In this document: piece by piece, positions 1 through 6,496 of the stretch
Layout of the letters: each line of letters opens with the position of its first letter
Numbering within the stretch: position 1 is the first letter of the stretch
Assembly (NCBI GenBank): GCA_900555875.1
Contig: USNB01000068.1
Span: 1 to 6,738, forward strand
DNA from: an uncultured Eubacteriales bacterium
Lineage (GTDB): Bacteria > Bacillota > Clostridia > Christensenellales > Pumilibacteraceae
Direction of reading: 5' to 3'
Length of the DNA stretch: 6,738 nt
Notes under the pieces: model-generated
Told to the model about the DNA's origin: nothing
What the model saw: the letters and a program-made list of their open reading frames with translations, nothing else
Database searches by the model: none
Translations under genes and position numbers: made by a program

Positions 1-932
1 CCGCTTCCGTCGCCATGTCTTATCCCTGCGAGGTGCTCATCGCGCAGACGTGGAACGAACAGCTCGCGTACGAGATGGGCGTCAGCGTGGGCGAGGACGG
101 ACTCATGAGCGATACCGAAGGTTGGTACGCTCCCGCGATGAACATACACAGAACGCCGTTTGCGGGCCGTAATTTCGAGTATTACAGCGAGGACAGCTAT
201 CTGTCCGGCGTGATGGGCTCGGCGGCGGTAAGCGGCGCGGCTTCCAAGGGCATGTATTCGTTCATCAAGCATTACGCGCTCAACGACCAGGAAGATCATC
301 GCAACGGTCTGGTCACGTGGTCAAACGAGCAGGCGATACGCGAGATATACCTCAAACCCTTCGAGATGTGCGTGAAATCGGGCACGCAGACTATCTTCTA
401 CTACGAATTGGAGACGGATGAGGACGGCAACACCACCTATACGCGTAGTGAGACGGAAGTCCCCGTATGCACCGCGATCATGAGCTCGTTCAACCGCATC
501 GGCTATACGTGGGCAGGCGGCAACTGGCATCTCCTTACGCAGGTCACGCGCAACGAATGGGGATTCAACGGCTTCATCCTTACCGATTACGATAACGGCG
601 GTTATATGAATACCGAGCAGATGCTTCGGGCGGGAGGCGACGCGAAACTCAGCCAGTACGGCTCATACAACGCGTCGGATGACAGCCCCGCGGACACCTA
701 TTACGCGCGTCAGGCGGCAAAGCACATCTTTTACGCGGTGGTCAATTCCGCGGCGGTCAACGGATTTATCCACGGAGTTGAAGAGATACCCGGATTCTCC
801 TATTATATACTTATACTTATCGCGCTGGACGTCGTTGCTGCGGCGGGTCTTGCGGTGATAGGAGTGCGGATGTTCCTGAAACTGAAAAAATATTACAAGA
901 ATAAGCAGGCCGGTCCTCAGACCGATGTCTGA
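1..932 (+). CDS. GH3 family glycoside hydrolase, 3' part (catalytic barrel plus C-terminal membrane anchor)
   Basis: This is a partial gene: the reading frame is open to the left edge (first whole codon at base 3), so the ATG at 15 is internal. GH3 enzymes remove sugars from the non-reducing ends of beta-glucosides, xylosides and similar glycans. Visible GH3 landmarks are WYAPAMNIHRTPFAGRNFEY (about 123-182), the substrate-binding KHYALNDQEDHR segment (267-302), and the nucleophile motif FILTDYDN, with the likely catalytic Asp at 585-587. An acidic, Thr-rich insertion of about 30 residues (around 388-465) precedes CTAIMSSFNRI. After the barrel come AAKHIFYAVVNS and one hydrophobic segment (about 801-878), then a Lys-rich tail, suggesting a membrane anchor with a cytoplasmic tail. 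No GH3 C-terminal domain follows, so that domain (which usually carries the acid/base Glu) is either upstream, in reversed order, or missing. The exact substrate cannot be told. Confidence 0.9.
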   Translation, partial: ASVAMSYPCEVLIAQTWNEQLAYEMGVSVGEDGLMSDTEGWYAPAMNIHRTPFAGRNFEYYSEDSYLSGVMGSAAVSGAASKGMYSFIKHYALNDQEDHRNGLVTWSNEQAIREIYLKPFEMCVKSGTQTIFYYELETDEDGNTTYTRSETEVPVCTAIMSSFNRIGYTWAGGNWHLLTQVTRNEWGFNGFILTDYDNGGYMNTEQMLRAGGDAKLSQYGSYNASDDSPADTYYARQAAKHIFYAVVNSAAVNGFIHGVEEIPGFSYYILILIALDVVAAAGLAVIGVRMFLKLKKYYKNKQAGPQTDV

Positions 933-957
933 TCCTGCCGGACAGCGGCACATTTCC

Positions 958-986
958 GGACGGCGCCCCTCGGGCGCCGTCCTTTT
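958..986 (+). terminator. Intrinsic terminator of the GH3 gene
   Basis: A perfect 11-bp stem, GGACGGCGCCC (958-968) pairing with GGGCGCCGTCC (972-982), has a CTC loop and is followed by TTTT (983-986). It lies 25 bases after the GH3 stop codon and separates that gene from the downstream operon. The T-run is short, but the stem is very GC-rich. Confidence 0.85.
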
Positions 987-1052
987 ATGTCCTTAGAAAG
1001 CGGTTCCCCGAAAAAAAATTCACGTAATACATAAGTTTCTCTGAAGGGGGAG

Positions 1053-1097
1053 CGCGAGGGGGAAGATTCTCTTTTCAAAGAGAGTCTCCCCCTCGCG
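1053..1097. repeat. Long intergenic hairpin (inverted repeat), possibly a dispersed palindromic element
   Basis: The left arm at 1053-1074 pairs with the right arm at 1077-1097. The CGCGAGGGGG / CCCCCTCGCG base is perfect and the upper stem TTCTCTTT / AAAGAGAG is nearly perfect, with one bulged A and one T-G wobble over about 21 pairs. No T-run follows on either strand, so it is not a classical intrinsic terminator. It sits between the GH3 terminator and the next promoter. Short direct repeats AATTC-ACGTAA (1017-1027) and AATTC-TT-ACGTAA (1114-1126) flank it. An extra AAGGGGGAG (1044-1052) lies just left of the stem. A small palindromic intergenic repeat is my reading; copy number elsewhere cannot be judged here. 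Confidence 0.7.
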
Positions 1098-1134
1098 AAA
1101 ACGCCTGTGTGAAAATTCTTACGTAAAAACTTTA

Positions 1135-1163
1135 TTGACTTTTATCCGGCGTTGCGGTATAAT
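1135..1163 (+). promoter_or_regulatory. Sigma-A type promoter of the dnaN operon
   Basis: TTGACT (1135-1140) and a perfect TATAAT (1158-1163) are separated by exactly 17 bases. An A/T-rich stretch lies upstream. The predicted transcript starts near 1170, giving a leader of about 20 bases that holds the ribosome binding site AAAGGAG (1175-1181), 9 bases before the ATG at 1191. No operator is obvious. Confidence 0.88.
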
Positions 1164-1190
1164 ATCATCAAACGAAAGGAGCTGATATAC

Positions 1191-2291
1191 ATGAAAGCGT
1201 TTTGCGACGGCGGGGACCTTGCGGAAGCTGTAGGCAGGGCGATCAGGGCGATAAGCAACAGATCGAACAATCCCATACTCGACAACATAAGAGTGGAAGC
1301 GAGCGAGGGCACGCTTACTCTCGCGGCAACGGATAACGAACTTACGGTCATAACGGGGATCGTTGCGGATGTGTCGGACGGCGGTATCGCGCTCGTTCCC
1401 GGCAAGCTGTTCTCCGATTTCACCCGCAGACTGACGGGGGAGCGCATAGCTATGGAAACGGCGGGCAATAAACTCATACTGCGTTACGGCGATTCGGAAA
1501 GCGAATTCGCCTGTGCGGATCCCGACGATTATCCGGAGATAGCGGAGGTGTCGGACGCGCGCAGTTTCTCGCTGACGAAAAACGATTTCAAAGATCTGAT
1601 AAACAAGGTGGCGTTCTCCGTCCGCCAGGACGACGTGCGTCCCATACTCAAAGGCGTGCTGCTCGAGGTGGGCGAGAACGACGTCACCGCGGTCGCGCTC
1701 GACGGTTACAGGCTTGCCAAGTGCGTCAAGCCTCTCATGTCGCCGTCCTCTCCCATGAAGGCGGTGGTGCCCGCGCGCTGCGTGAACGAGGTGGCGCGTC
1801 TGCTTGACGATTCGGACGACGAAGTGCGCCTGTACGTGGGGCGGGGCAGAGTGCGTGCGGACGTCGGACATACGACCATAACGAGCGTGCTGTACGAGGG
1901 AGAATTCGTTGCGTACAGGAATATAATAAGAACGTCCTTCGATACGTTGGTAACGGTGGCGGCGCAGCAGCTGTATGACAGTCTCGAGCGCGCGCTCCTG
2001 CTTACGCGCGACGACAGGAGCAATCCCGTGCGCTTCGACATTTCGGAACGCATGATGCGCATAACGTCCGCGTCCGGGCGCGGCAATCTCGACGAGCGGC
2101 TCGCCGTCGTCACGAACGGTCCGGATCTTACGATAGCGTTCAATGCGAAATATTTCACCGAGCTTCTGCGCGTTTGCGGCGCGGACAGCGTTACGATAAA
2201 ATTCAACAGCCCCGCCGACCCCTGCGTCGTCGTCCCGTGCGGCGGAGAAGAGGATTTCCTCTATCTCGTTCTGCCGGTGCGCGTGGTTTGA
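1191..2291 (+). CDS. dnaN: DNA polymerase III beta subunit (sliding clamp)
   Basis: The product is 366 residues, the normal length for the ring-shaped clamp that tethers the replicative polymerase and binds many DNA repair proteins. Recognisable family segments are the N-terminal AISNRSNNPILDNIRVEA, ALVPGKLFSDFTRRL and DDYPEIAEV in domain 1, VRPILKGVLLEV with VALDGYRLA in domain 2, and the C-terminal YLVLPVRVV, which matches the usual clamp ending. Three domains of about 120 residues fit the length. The ATG at 1191 is chosen because it has a good ribosome binding site and starts with MKAFC; the frame extends to a TTG at 1152, but that lies upstream of the predicted transcript start. It is first in an operon with an ACT-domain gene 19 bases downstream. 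Neither dnaA nor recF is adjacent, so it could be the sole relocated clamp or a second copy; the sequence does not decide. Confidence 0.95.
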   Translation: MKAFCDGGDLAEAVGRAIRAISNRSNNPILDNIRVEASEGTLTLAATDNELTVITGIVADVSDGGIALVPGKLFSDFTRRLTGERIAMETAGNKLILRYGDSESEFACADPDDYPEIAEVSDARSFSLTKNDFKDLINKVAFSVRQDDVRPILKGVLLEVGENDVTAVALDGYRLAKCVKPLMSPSSPMKAVVPARCVNEVARLLDDSDDEVRLYVGRGRVRADVGHTTITSVLYEGEFVAYRNIIRTSFDTLVTVAAQQLYDSLERALLLTRDDRSNPVRFDISERMMRITSASGRGNLDERLAVVTNGPDLTIAFNAKYFTELLRVCGADSVTIKFNSPADPCVVVPCGGEEDFLYLVLPVRVV

Positions 2292-2310
2292 TAAGGAGTT
2301 TTGCAGATAT

Positions 2311-2580
2311 ATGAAAGCGATAGTTACCGTTCTCGGAAAGGATAAAGTGGGGATAATCGCAGATGTGGCGATCATCATGAAGGATTTCGGCGTAAACATA
2401 TGCGATATTTCGCAGACCCTCATGCAGGAATACTTCACGATGATAATGCTCGTCGATCTTACGGCGGCGACGGTGGATTTTGCGACATTGCAGAAAGAAC
2501 TCGCATCCCGCGGCAGGGATATAGGCGTGGACATAAGAGTGCAGCATCAGGATCTGTTCGATTCGATGCATAAGATCTGA
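2311..2580 (+). CDS. ACT domain-containing protein, UPF0237 family
   Basis: This 89-residue protein is a single stand-alone ACT domain, a fold that commonly binds amino acids or other small ligands and works as a dimer. Family features are MKAIVTVLGKDKVGIIADVA at the N-terminus (beta strand, then the glycine-bearing loop into the first helix), VNICDISQTLMQEYFTMIML in the middle, and the ending VDIRVQHQDLFDSMHKI. Length and ends match UPF0237 closely. An AAGGAG at 2293-2298 lies 12 bases before the ATG. The gene is followed after 13 bases by a UPF0210 gene; this pair occurs together in many Firmicutes (for example SP_0238 and SP_0239 in Streptococcus pneumoniae), suggesting that the ACT protein senses a ligand for, or regulates, its partner. 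The ligand is unknown. Confidence 0.93.
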   Translation: MKAIVTVLGKDKVGIIADVAIIMKDFGVNICDISQTLMQEYFTMIMLVDLTAATVDFATLQKELASRGRDIGVDIRVQHQDLFDSMHKI

Positions 2581-2593
2581 CAGGCGGACGATA

Positions 2594-3940
2594 ATGCTCG
2601 ATACAGGCGATATACTCGAAACCATCAGAATGGTGGACGATCAGAATCTTGACGTCCGCACGATAACGCTTTCTCTTTCGCTGCTCGATTGCGCGTCCGA
2701 CGACGGCGCGGCGGCGGAGAAGAAGGTGTATGAAAAGATCATGCGCCGCGCGGGCAGGCTCGTCGAAGTGGGCGAGAAACTGTCCGGCGAACTCGGTATC
2801 CCCATAGTAAATAAGCGCATATCCGTTACCCCGATATCCATAGTCGGTTCGCCCAGCGGCAATTACGTGGGGCTTGCCCGCGTGCTCGACAGGGCTGCGA
2901 AGGAGATAGGAGTAAACTTCATCGGAGGATACGGTGCGCTCGTGCATAAAGCCATGACGGACGCCGAGCGTGCTTTTCTCGCGACCATCCCCGAAGCTAT
3001 AAGCGAGACGGACATGGTATGTTCGTCCGTCAACGTGGCTTCCACGCGCAGCGGTATCAATATGGACGCCGTGGCGATGATGGGCAGAACGGTCAAGGAA
3101 CTTGCCGAACGCACGAAGGACAAAGGCGCGATAGGCTGCGCCAAGTTCGTCGTGTTCGCAAACGCCGTGGAGGATAACCCGTTCATGGCGGGTGCGTTCA
3201 CCGGTCTCGGCGAAGGAGAAGCGACGGTAAACGTAGGCGTATCCGGTCCGGGGGTCGTTGCGGCTGCGCTCAAAGCGTGCAAGGGCAAGGATCTCACGGA
3301 GGTGGCGGAGGTCATAAAACGCACCGCGTTCAAGATCACGCGTGCGGGTCAGCTCGTTGGCAGCAAGGCGGCGGAGCTACTCGGCGCGAAGTTCGGCATA
3401 GTGGATCTTTCTCTCGCGCCCACGCCCGCGATAGGCGACAGCGTGGCGGAGATCCTCGAGATAATGGGGCTTTCCAGCGTGGGCGGTCACGGCACGACCG
3501 CTGCGCTCGCACTGCTCAACGACGCGGTCAAAAAGGGCGGCGTAATGGCAAGCAGCATGGTGGGCGGACTGTCGGGAGCGTTTATCCCCGTGAGCGAAGA
3601 CGAAGGCATGATACGCGCCGCCCGCAGCGGGAAACTCACGCTTTCCAAACTCGAGGCAATGACGGCGGTGTGCTCTGTCGGGCTGGATATGATAGCCGTG
3701 CCCGGCGATACTTCGGCGGAGACGATCTCCGCGATAATCGCCGACGAATGCGCCATAGGCGTGGTAAACAATAAGACGACGGCGGTGCGTCTCATTCCCG
3801 TGGGCAAGGTGGGCGACGAGGTTAACTTCGGCGGACTGCTTGGCAGCGCGCCCGTAATGCCGGTGTCCGACGTCGACAGTTCGGAATTCATTCGTCGCGG
3901 CGGCATTATTCCCGCGCCGTTGCATTCACTTAAAAACTGA
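2594..3940 (+). CDS. UPF0210 / DUF711 (PFL-like) family protein of unknown function
   Basis: At 448 residues this is full length for UPF0210. The N-terminus (MLDTGDILETIRMVDD, then LDVRTITLSLSLLDC) is characteristic and supports the ATG at 2594, which has only a weak ribosome binding site (AGGCGG, 2582-2587). Other conserved parts are INFIGGYGALVHKAM-like sequence near residues 110-122, CSSVNVASTRSGINMDAVAM, a long Gly-rich stretch around GAFTGLGEGEATVNVGVSGP, and late GGHGTTAALALLNDAVKKGG. The family is also labelled PFL-like in databases, but no biochemical role is established as far as I know, and I see no glycyl-radical motif that would justify calling it pyruvate formate-lyase. No signal peptide or membrane segment is evident, so it is probably cytoplasmic. 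The tight coupling to the ACT gene suggests a shared function, perhaps metabolic. Confidence 0.93.
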   Translation: MLDTGDILETIRMVDDQNLDVRTITLSLSLLDCASDDGAAAEKKVYEKIMRRAGRLVEVGEKLSGELGIPIVNKRISVTPISIVGSPSGNYVGLARVLDRAAKEIGVNFIGGYGALVHKAMTDAERAFLATIPEAISETDMVCSSVNVASTRSGINMDAVAMMGRTVKELAERTKDKGAIGCAKFVVFANAVEDNPFMAGAFTGLGEGEATVNVGVSGPGVVAAALKACKGKDLTEVAEVIKRTAFKITRAGQLVGSKAAELLGAKFGIVDLSLAPTPAIGDSVAEILEIMGLSSVGGHGTTAALALLNDAVKKGGVMASSMVGGLSGAFIPVSEDEGMIRAARSGKLTLSKLEAMTAVCSVGLDMIAVPGDTSAETISAIIADECAIGVVNNKTTAVRLIPVGKVGDEVNFGGLLGSAPVMPVSDVDSSEFIRRGGIIPAPLHSLKN

Positions 3941-3974
3941 CGCGCGATAGTTTTCGCGCCAAAGGGGGCAGATC

Positions 3975-5744
3975 ATGAAGAGAAACGAGATAGCGGAAGA
4001 GTACAAGTGGGATCTCGGCCATATCTATCCGAGCAGACTGGATTGGGAAAAGGCGTTTTCGAGAACGTCGGCACGCCTCGGCGAGCTTAAGAAATATAAA
4101 GGCAAGCTGTCCAATCCGGATATGACGCTCGCGCTTTTCAAAGCCGCGGACGAACTCGGTAACGAAGTGGAAAAACTTTACGTCTATGCGACCATGTGCA
4201 TGCATACGGACGGAGCCAATGCCGAATACGTCGCGCTTGCGACGCGGGCGGGCACACTGTCCGCCGAGTTCGGCGCGGCGATGTCGTTCGTCGACCCCGA
4301 GCTTACGGCGCTTACGGATGCCGAGCTTGACGATATGGCGGCGGATCCGCGTTTCTCGGATTACGAATACACTCTTGCCCGGGTGAAAAAGAGCAAGCCG
4401 CACGTTCTCGGCGAGAAGGAAGAACTGCTGCTTGCGCGGCTGAGCGAGGTAACGGGTTCGTTCCGCGACATTTTTGAAAAGATAGACAGCGTAGACCTTC
4501 CTCATCCGTATATCAGGGCGAACGGAGAAAGAGTGCCGCTCACGCACGGCACATACTCCATGCTCCTTCAGAATCCCGATCGCGCGGTGCGTAAAAAGGC
4601 GTTCACGACTTATTATTCGCTGTATGAGGAGCGTATCAATACCATCGCGGCATGCTACACGACGTCCGTCCGCAAGAACAACATCATGGCGTCGCTTCGC
4701 GGGTTTGAGAGCGCTATGCAGATGAGCATGAAGAACGATGACGTGCCCGAAGGCATATACGACAAGCTCCTCACCGCGGTCGGCGGTGCGCTTCCCGCGC
4801 TGCACGAATACGTGGATTACCGCAGGCTCGTTCTCGGCGATCTGCACATGTACGACATGTATGTGCCTCTCACCGAAGGCGTTAATTTCGGTATGGATTA
4901 CGAGAAGGCGTTTTCGGTAGTGCTCAAGGCGCTCGCTCCTCTCGGAGAGGAATATGTCTCCCGGCTGTCCGAGATGAAAGAGGAACGCCGCATAGACGTG
5001 ATGGAGAGCGAAGGCAAGCGCAGCGGCGCTTACAGCTGGGGCGCTTACGGCACGGGACCTTATGTGCTGCTCAATTATTCCGGCACGCCGCATGACGTAT
5101 TCACGATCGCTCACGAGCTGGGTCATGCGATGCATTCCCGCTATTCGGACGAGGCGCTCGGATATAACAAAGCGGGTTACAGCATATTCGTCGCCGAAGT
5201 CGCGAGCACCACGAACGAGGTGCTGCTTCTCAAATATCTGCTGCGCGAGACAAAGGATAAGAACGTCAAGCGCTATCTGCTGTCGTATTATCTCGATATG
5301 TTCCGTACCACGCTGTTCCGCCAGACGATGTTCGCGGAATTCGAACTTGCCGCACACAAGGCAGACGCGAAGGGCGAGCCGCCTACAGTGGAATCGCTTT
5401 CAAAGCTGTATCTGAAACTGAATAAGAAGTATTACGGCAAGGGCGTTACGCACGACAGGCAGATACGTTACGAGTGGGCGCGTATACCGCATTTCTACAA
5501 CGCGTTCTATGTATATAAGTATGCGACGGGTCTTACCGCCGCAGTCACGCTCGCCAGCTCTCTGCTCGGCGGAGGAGAATTCGAGCGCGAAAGATATTTC
5601 AATAAATTCCTTAAGGCGGGCGGCAGCAAATCGCCTTACGAGATATTGCGCGACGCGGGCGTCGATCTGATGACCGATCGTCCGTATGAGACGGCGATGC
5701 TCGAGTTCCGCAACACTCTCAGTGAATTTACTTCTTTGGTCTGA
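3975..5744 (+). CDS. pepF: Oligoendopeptidase F (M3B zinc metallopeptidase)
   Basis: The 589-residue product has the length and layout of cytoplasmic PepF, which cuts short peptides internally and helps recycle peptides. The zinc motif HELGH lies at residues 380-384 (His380 and His384 as ligands, Glu381 catalytic), preceded by the family segment GAYSWGAYGTGPYVLLNYSG. The third zinc ligand is probably Glu408 in FVAEVASTTNEV. The C-terminal substrate-binding segment RIPHFYNAFYVYKYATG (His506-Tyr508 in HFY) is intact, so the enzyme should be active. No signal peptide is seen. The start has a purine-rich AAAGGGGG (3961-3968), 6 bases before the ATG. The 34-base gap from the UPF0210 gene holds a small GCGCGA/TCGCGC hairpin (3942-3959) with no T-run, so read-through is expected. 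The next gene starts one base after its stop. Confidence 0.96.
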   Translation: MKRNEIAEEYKWDLGHIYPSRLDWEKAFSRTSARLGELKKYKGKLSNPDMTLALFKAADELGNEVEKLYVYATMCMHTDGANAEYVALATRAGTLSAEFGAAMSFVDPELTALTDAELDDMAADPRFSDYEYTLARVKKSKPHVLGEKEELLLARLSEVTGSFRDIFEKIDSVDLPHPYIRANGERVPLTHGTYSMLLQNPDRAVRKKAFTTYYSLYEERINTIAACYTTSVRKNNIMASLRGFESAMQMSMKNDDVPEGIYDKLLTAVGGALPALHEYVDYRRLVLGDLHMYDMYVPLTEGVNFGMDYEKAFSVVLKALAPLGEEYVSRLSEMKEERRIDVMESEGKRSGAYSWGAYGTGPYVLLNYSGTPHDVFTIAHELGHAMHSRYSDEALGYNKAGYSIFVAEVASTTNEVLLLKYLLRETKDKNVKRYLLSYYLDMFRTTLFRQTMFAEFELAAHKADAKGEPPTVESLSKLYLKLNKKYYGKGVTHDRQIRYEWARIPHFYNAFYVYKYATGLTAAVTLASSLLGGGEFERERYFNKFLKAGGSKSPYEILRDAGVDLMTDRPYETAMLEFRNTLSEFTSLV

Positions 5745-5745
5745 T

Positions 5746-6261
5746 ATGAGTTTCAAAAATTATTACGAGATACTCGGCGTCCGACCTACGTGCACGGACG
5801 CCGAAATAAAATCCGCATACCGCGATCTTGCGCGAAAATATCATCCCGATCACGGCGGCGATATCGACAGGTGGGATGAGATCAACGAGGCGTATAAAAC
5901 GCTGTCCGACAGGGTGAAACGGCTTGCCCTCAATGTCCGCCTGCATGCGGCGCCGCCTCCGGTCCGGAGTCGCGCGGCGGCAGATGCGACGGAAAACGCG
6001 ACTGCGGAAAATGCAGCCAAAGTTTCCGCACATCCTGATAAAGCCGTGCCGCATGAAGCGCCCTCTCGGGCGTCATCATCACGCGAGTACGTCGTCATGT
6101 TGGAAGAGCAGGTGAGCGAATATGAGAAGCTGCTCCAGTCGTTCGCGAGGTGCACGGTCTCGCCGGCGCGTCCCGAACTGTCGCCGTCCAGCCTCGGGCT
6201 GCTCATACGCAAGAACAGATCTGCCAGGGAAAGGTCGCGCGTCCGCGAGAGCAGGGAATGA
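5746..6261 (+). CDS. Small orphan J-domain protein (DnaJ-like, type III)
   Basis: The 171-residue product begins with a J domain (about residues 3-65): YYEILGV, the AYRDLARKYHPDHGG helix II and loop with HPD at 33-35, and the helix IV sequence EINEAYKTLSD. The intact HPD means it should stimulate an Hsp70 (DnaK) ATPase. It lacks the G/F region, zinc finger and substrate-binding domains of true DnaJ. Residues about 66-112 are Ala/Pro-rich low complexity, 113-133 form a short Glu-rich probable coiled coil (REYVVMLEEQVSEYEKLL), and the last 20 residues are strongly basic (RKNRSARERSRVRESRE). The ATG at 5746 sits one base after the pepF stop with no clear ribosome binding site, so translational coupling to pepF is likely. 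The frame extends upstream into pepF, but a start there would add residues before the canonical J-domain beginning. Client and partner are unknown. Confidence 0.87.
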   Translation: MSFKNYYEILGVRPTCTDAEIKSAYRDLARKYHPDHGGDIDRWDEINEAYKTLSDRVKRLALNVRLHAAPPPVRSRAAADATENATAENAAKVSAHPDKAVPHEAPSRASSSREYVVMLEEQVSEYEKLLQSFARCTVSPARPELSPSSLGLLIRKNRSARERSRVRESRE

Positions 6262-6266
6262 TTTGC

Positions 6267-6294
6267 ATTTTTTTGCCGTCCGAAAAAAATTTTT
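6267..6294 (+). terminator. Possible weak terminator of the dnaN-to-J-protein operon
   Basis: An all-A/T stem, ATTTTTTT (6267-6274) with AAAAAAAT (6283-6290), encloses the loop GCCGTCCG and is followed by TTTT. It lies just after the J-protein stop codon. The lack of G-C pairs makes it a poor intrinsic terminator, and the same A/T tracts may instead serve as an UP element for the promoter downstream. Confidence 0.3.
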
Positions 6295-6324
6295 AAAAAA
6301 TTTCAAAAACATGTATAAAAACAG

Positions 6325-6353
6325 TTGACATTATCATTGACGTATGATATATT
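6325..6353 (+). promoter_or_regulatory. Consensus sigma-A promoter of a candidate small RNA
   Basis: A perfect TTGACA (6325-6330) and TATATT (6348-6353) have a 17-base spacer. Phased A and T tracts at 6283-6320 lie directly upstream and resemble an UP element. The predicted transcription start is near 6360. No protein gene follows before the T-run at 6490-6496, so the promoter appears to drive a non-coding transcript. Confidence 0.82.
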
Positions 6354-6359
6354 ATCAGT

Positions 6360-6496
6360 ACAAATAAAACTTTACGGAAACATTTCAAGTGAACAAAAGA
6401 TCATATCCGTAAAGTTCCAAACTTTGCTCATCATTTTCCCCCTTATCATAGCGAGTTCGCCGATGTGACTTAGATCCGTGGCGGACTCGTTTTTTT
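6360..6496 (+). ncRNA. Candidate small RNA, about 137 nt, unknown family
   Basis: The unit has a consensus promoter, two stem-loops and a terminator, with no convincing reading frame. Stem 1 is a perfect 11-bp pairing of AACTTTACGGA (6368-6378) with TCCGTAAAGTT (6406-6416) around a 27-base A-rich loop. A pyrimidine-rich linker (about 6417-6450) containing CCCCCTT (6438-6444) follows and is predicted unpaired. The 3' end is the terminator hairpin 6452-6489 plus T7. The linker could pair with purine-rich ribosome binding sites, as C-rich loops of known Firmicutes small RNAs do; this is inference. I do not recognise 6S, SRP, tmRNA, RNase P or a known riboswitch. A cis-acting leader is less likely because no gene follows within 240 bases. 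Confidence 0.65.
6452..6496 (+). terminator. Strong intrinsic terminator of the candidate small RNA
   Basis: CGAGTTCGCC (6452-6461) pairs with GGCGGACTCG (6480-6489) over 10 bp with one T-G wobble. The 18-base loop can add a small GAT/ATC extension. Seven T residues (6490-6496) follow at once. On the minus strand no comparable T-run follows, so it is one-directional. Confidence 0.9.

Noticed and set aside
766..774. DnaA-box-like TTATCCACG
   Set aside because: A single near-match inside the GH3 coding region, with no cluster of boxes, so it does not support a replication origin despite the nearby dnaN.
1152..1190. Upstream TTG start for dnaN adding 13 residues
   Set aside because: It overlaps the promoter -10 region and lies before the predicted transcript start; the ATG at 1191 has a good ribosome binding site and a normal clamp N-terminus.
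1119..2534. Long open frame on the minus strand (471 codons) across dnaN and the ACT gene
   Set aside because: It lies entirely opposite two well-recognised genes, encodes a His/Arg-rich sequence without family features, and reflects the GC-rich codon pattern of the + strand.
3942..3959. GCGCGA/TCGCGC hairpin between the UPF0210 gene and pepF as a terminator
   Set aside because: Only 6 bp and no T-run follows; the pepF ribosome binding site comes directly after, so it was not called.
3930..5357. Long minus-strand open frame (475 codons) opposite pepF
   Set aside because: Same reasoning: it mirrors pepF codon use, has no recognisable domain and no start signal.
6424..6468. Short hydrophobic peptide (14 codons, LLIIFPLIIASSPM) within the small RNA
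   Set aside because: It would need a TTG start with no ribosome binding site, and it runs into the terminator stem; the longer frame begins upstream of the transcript start.
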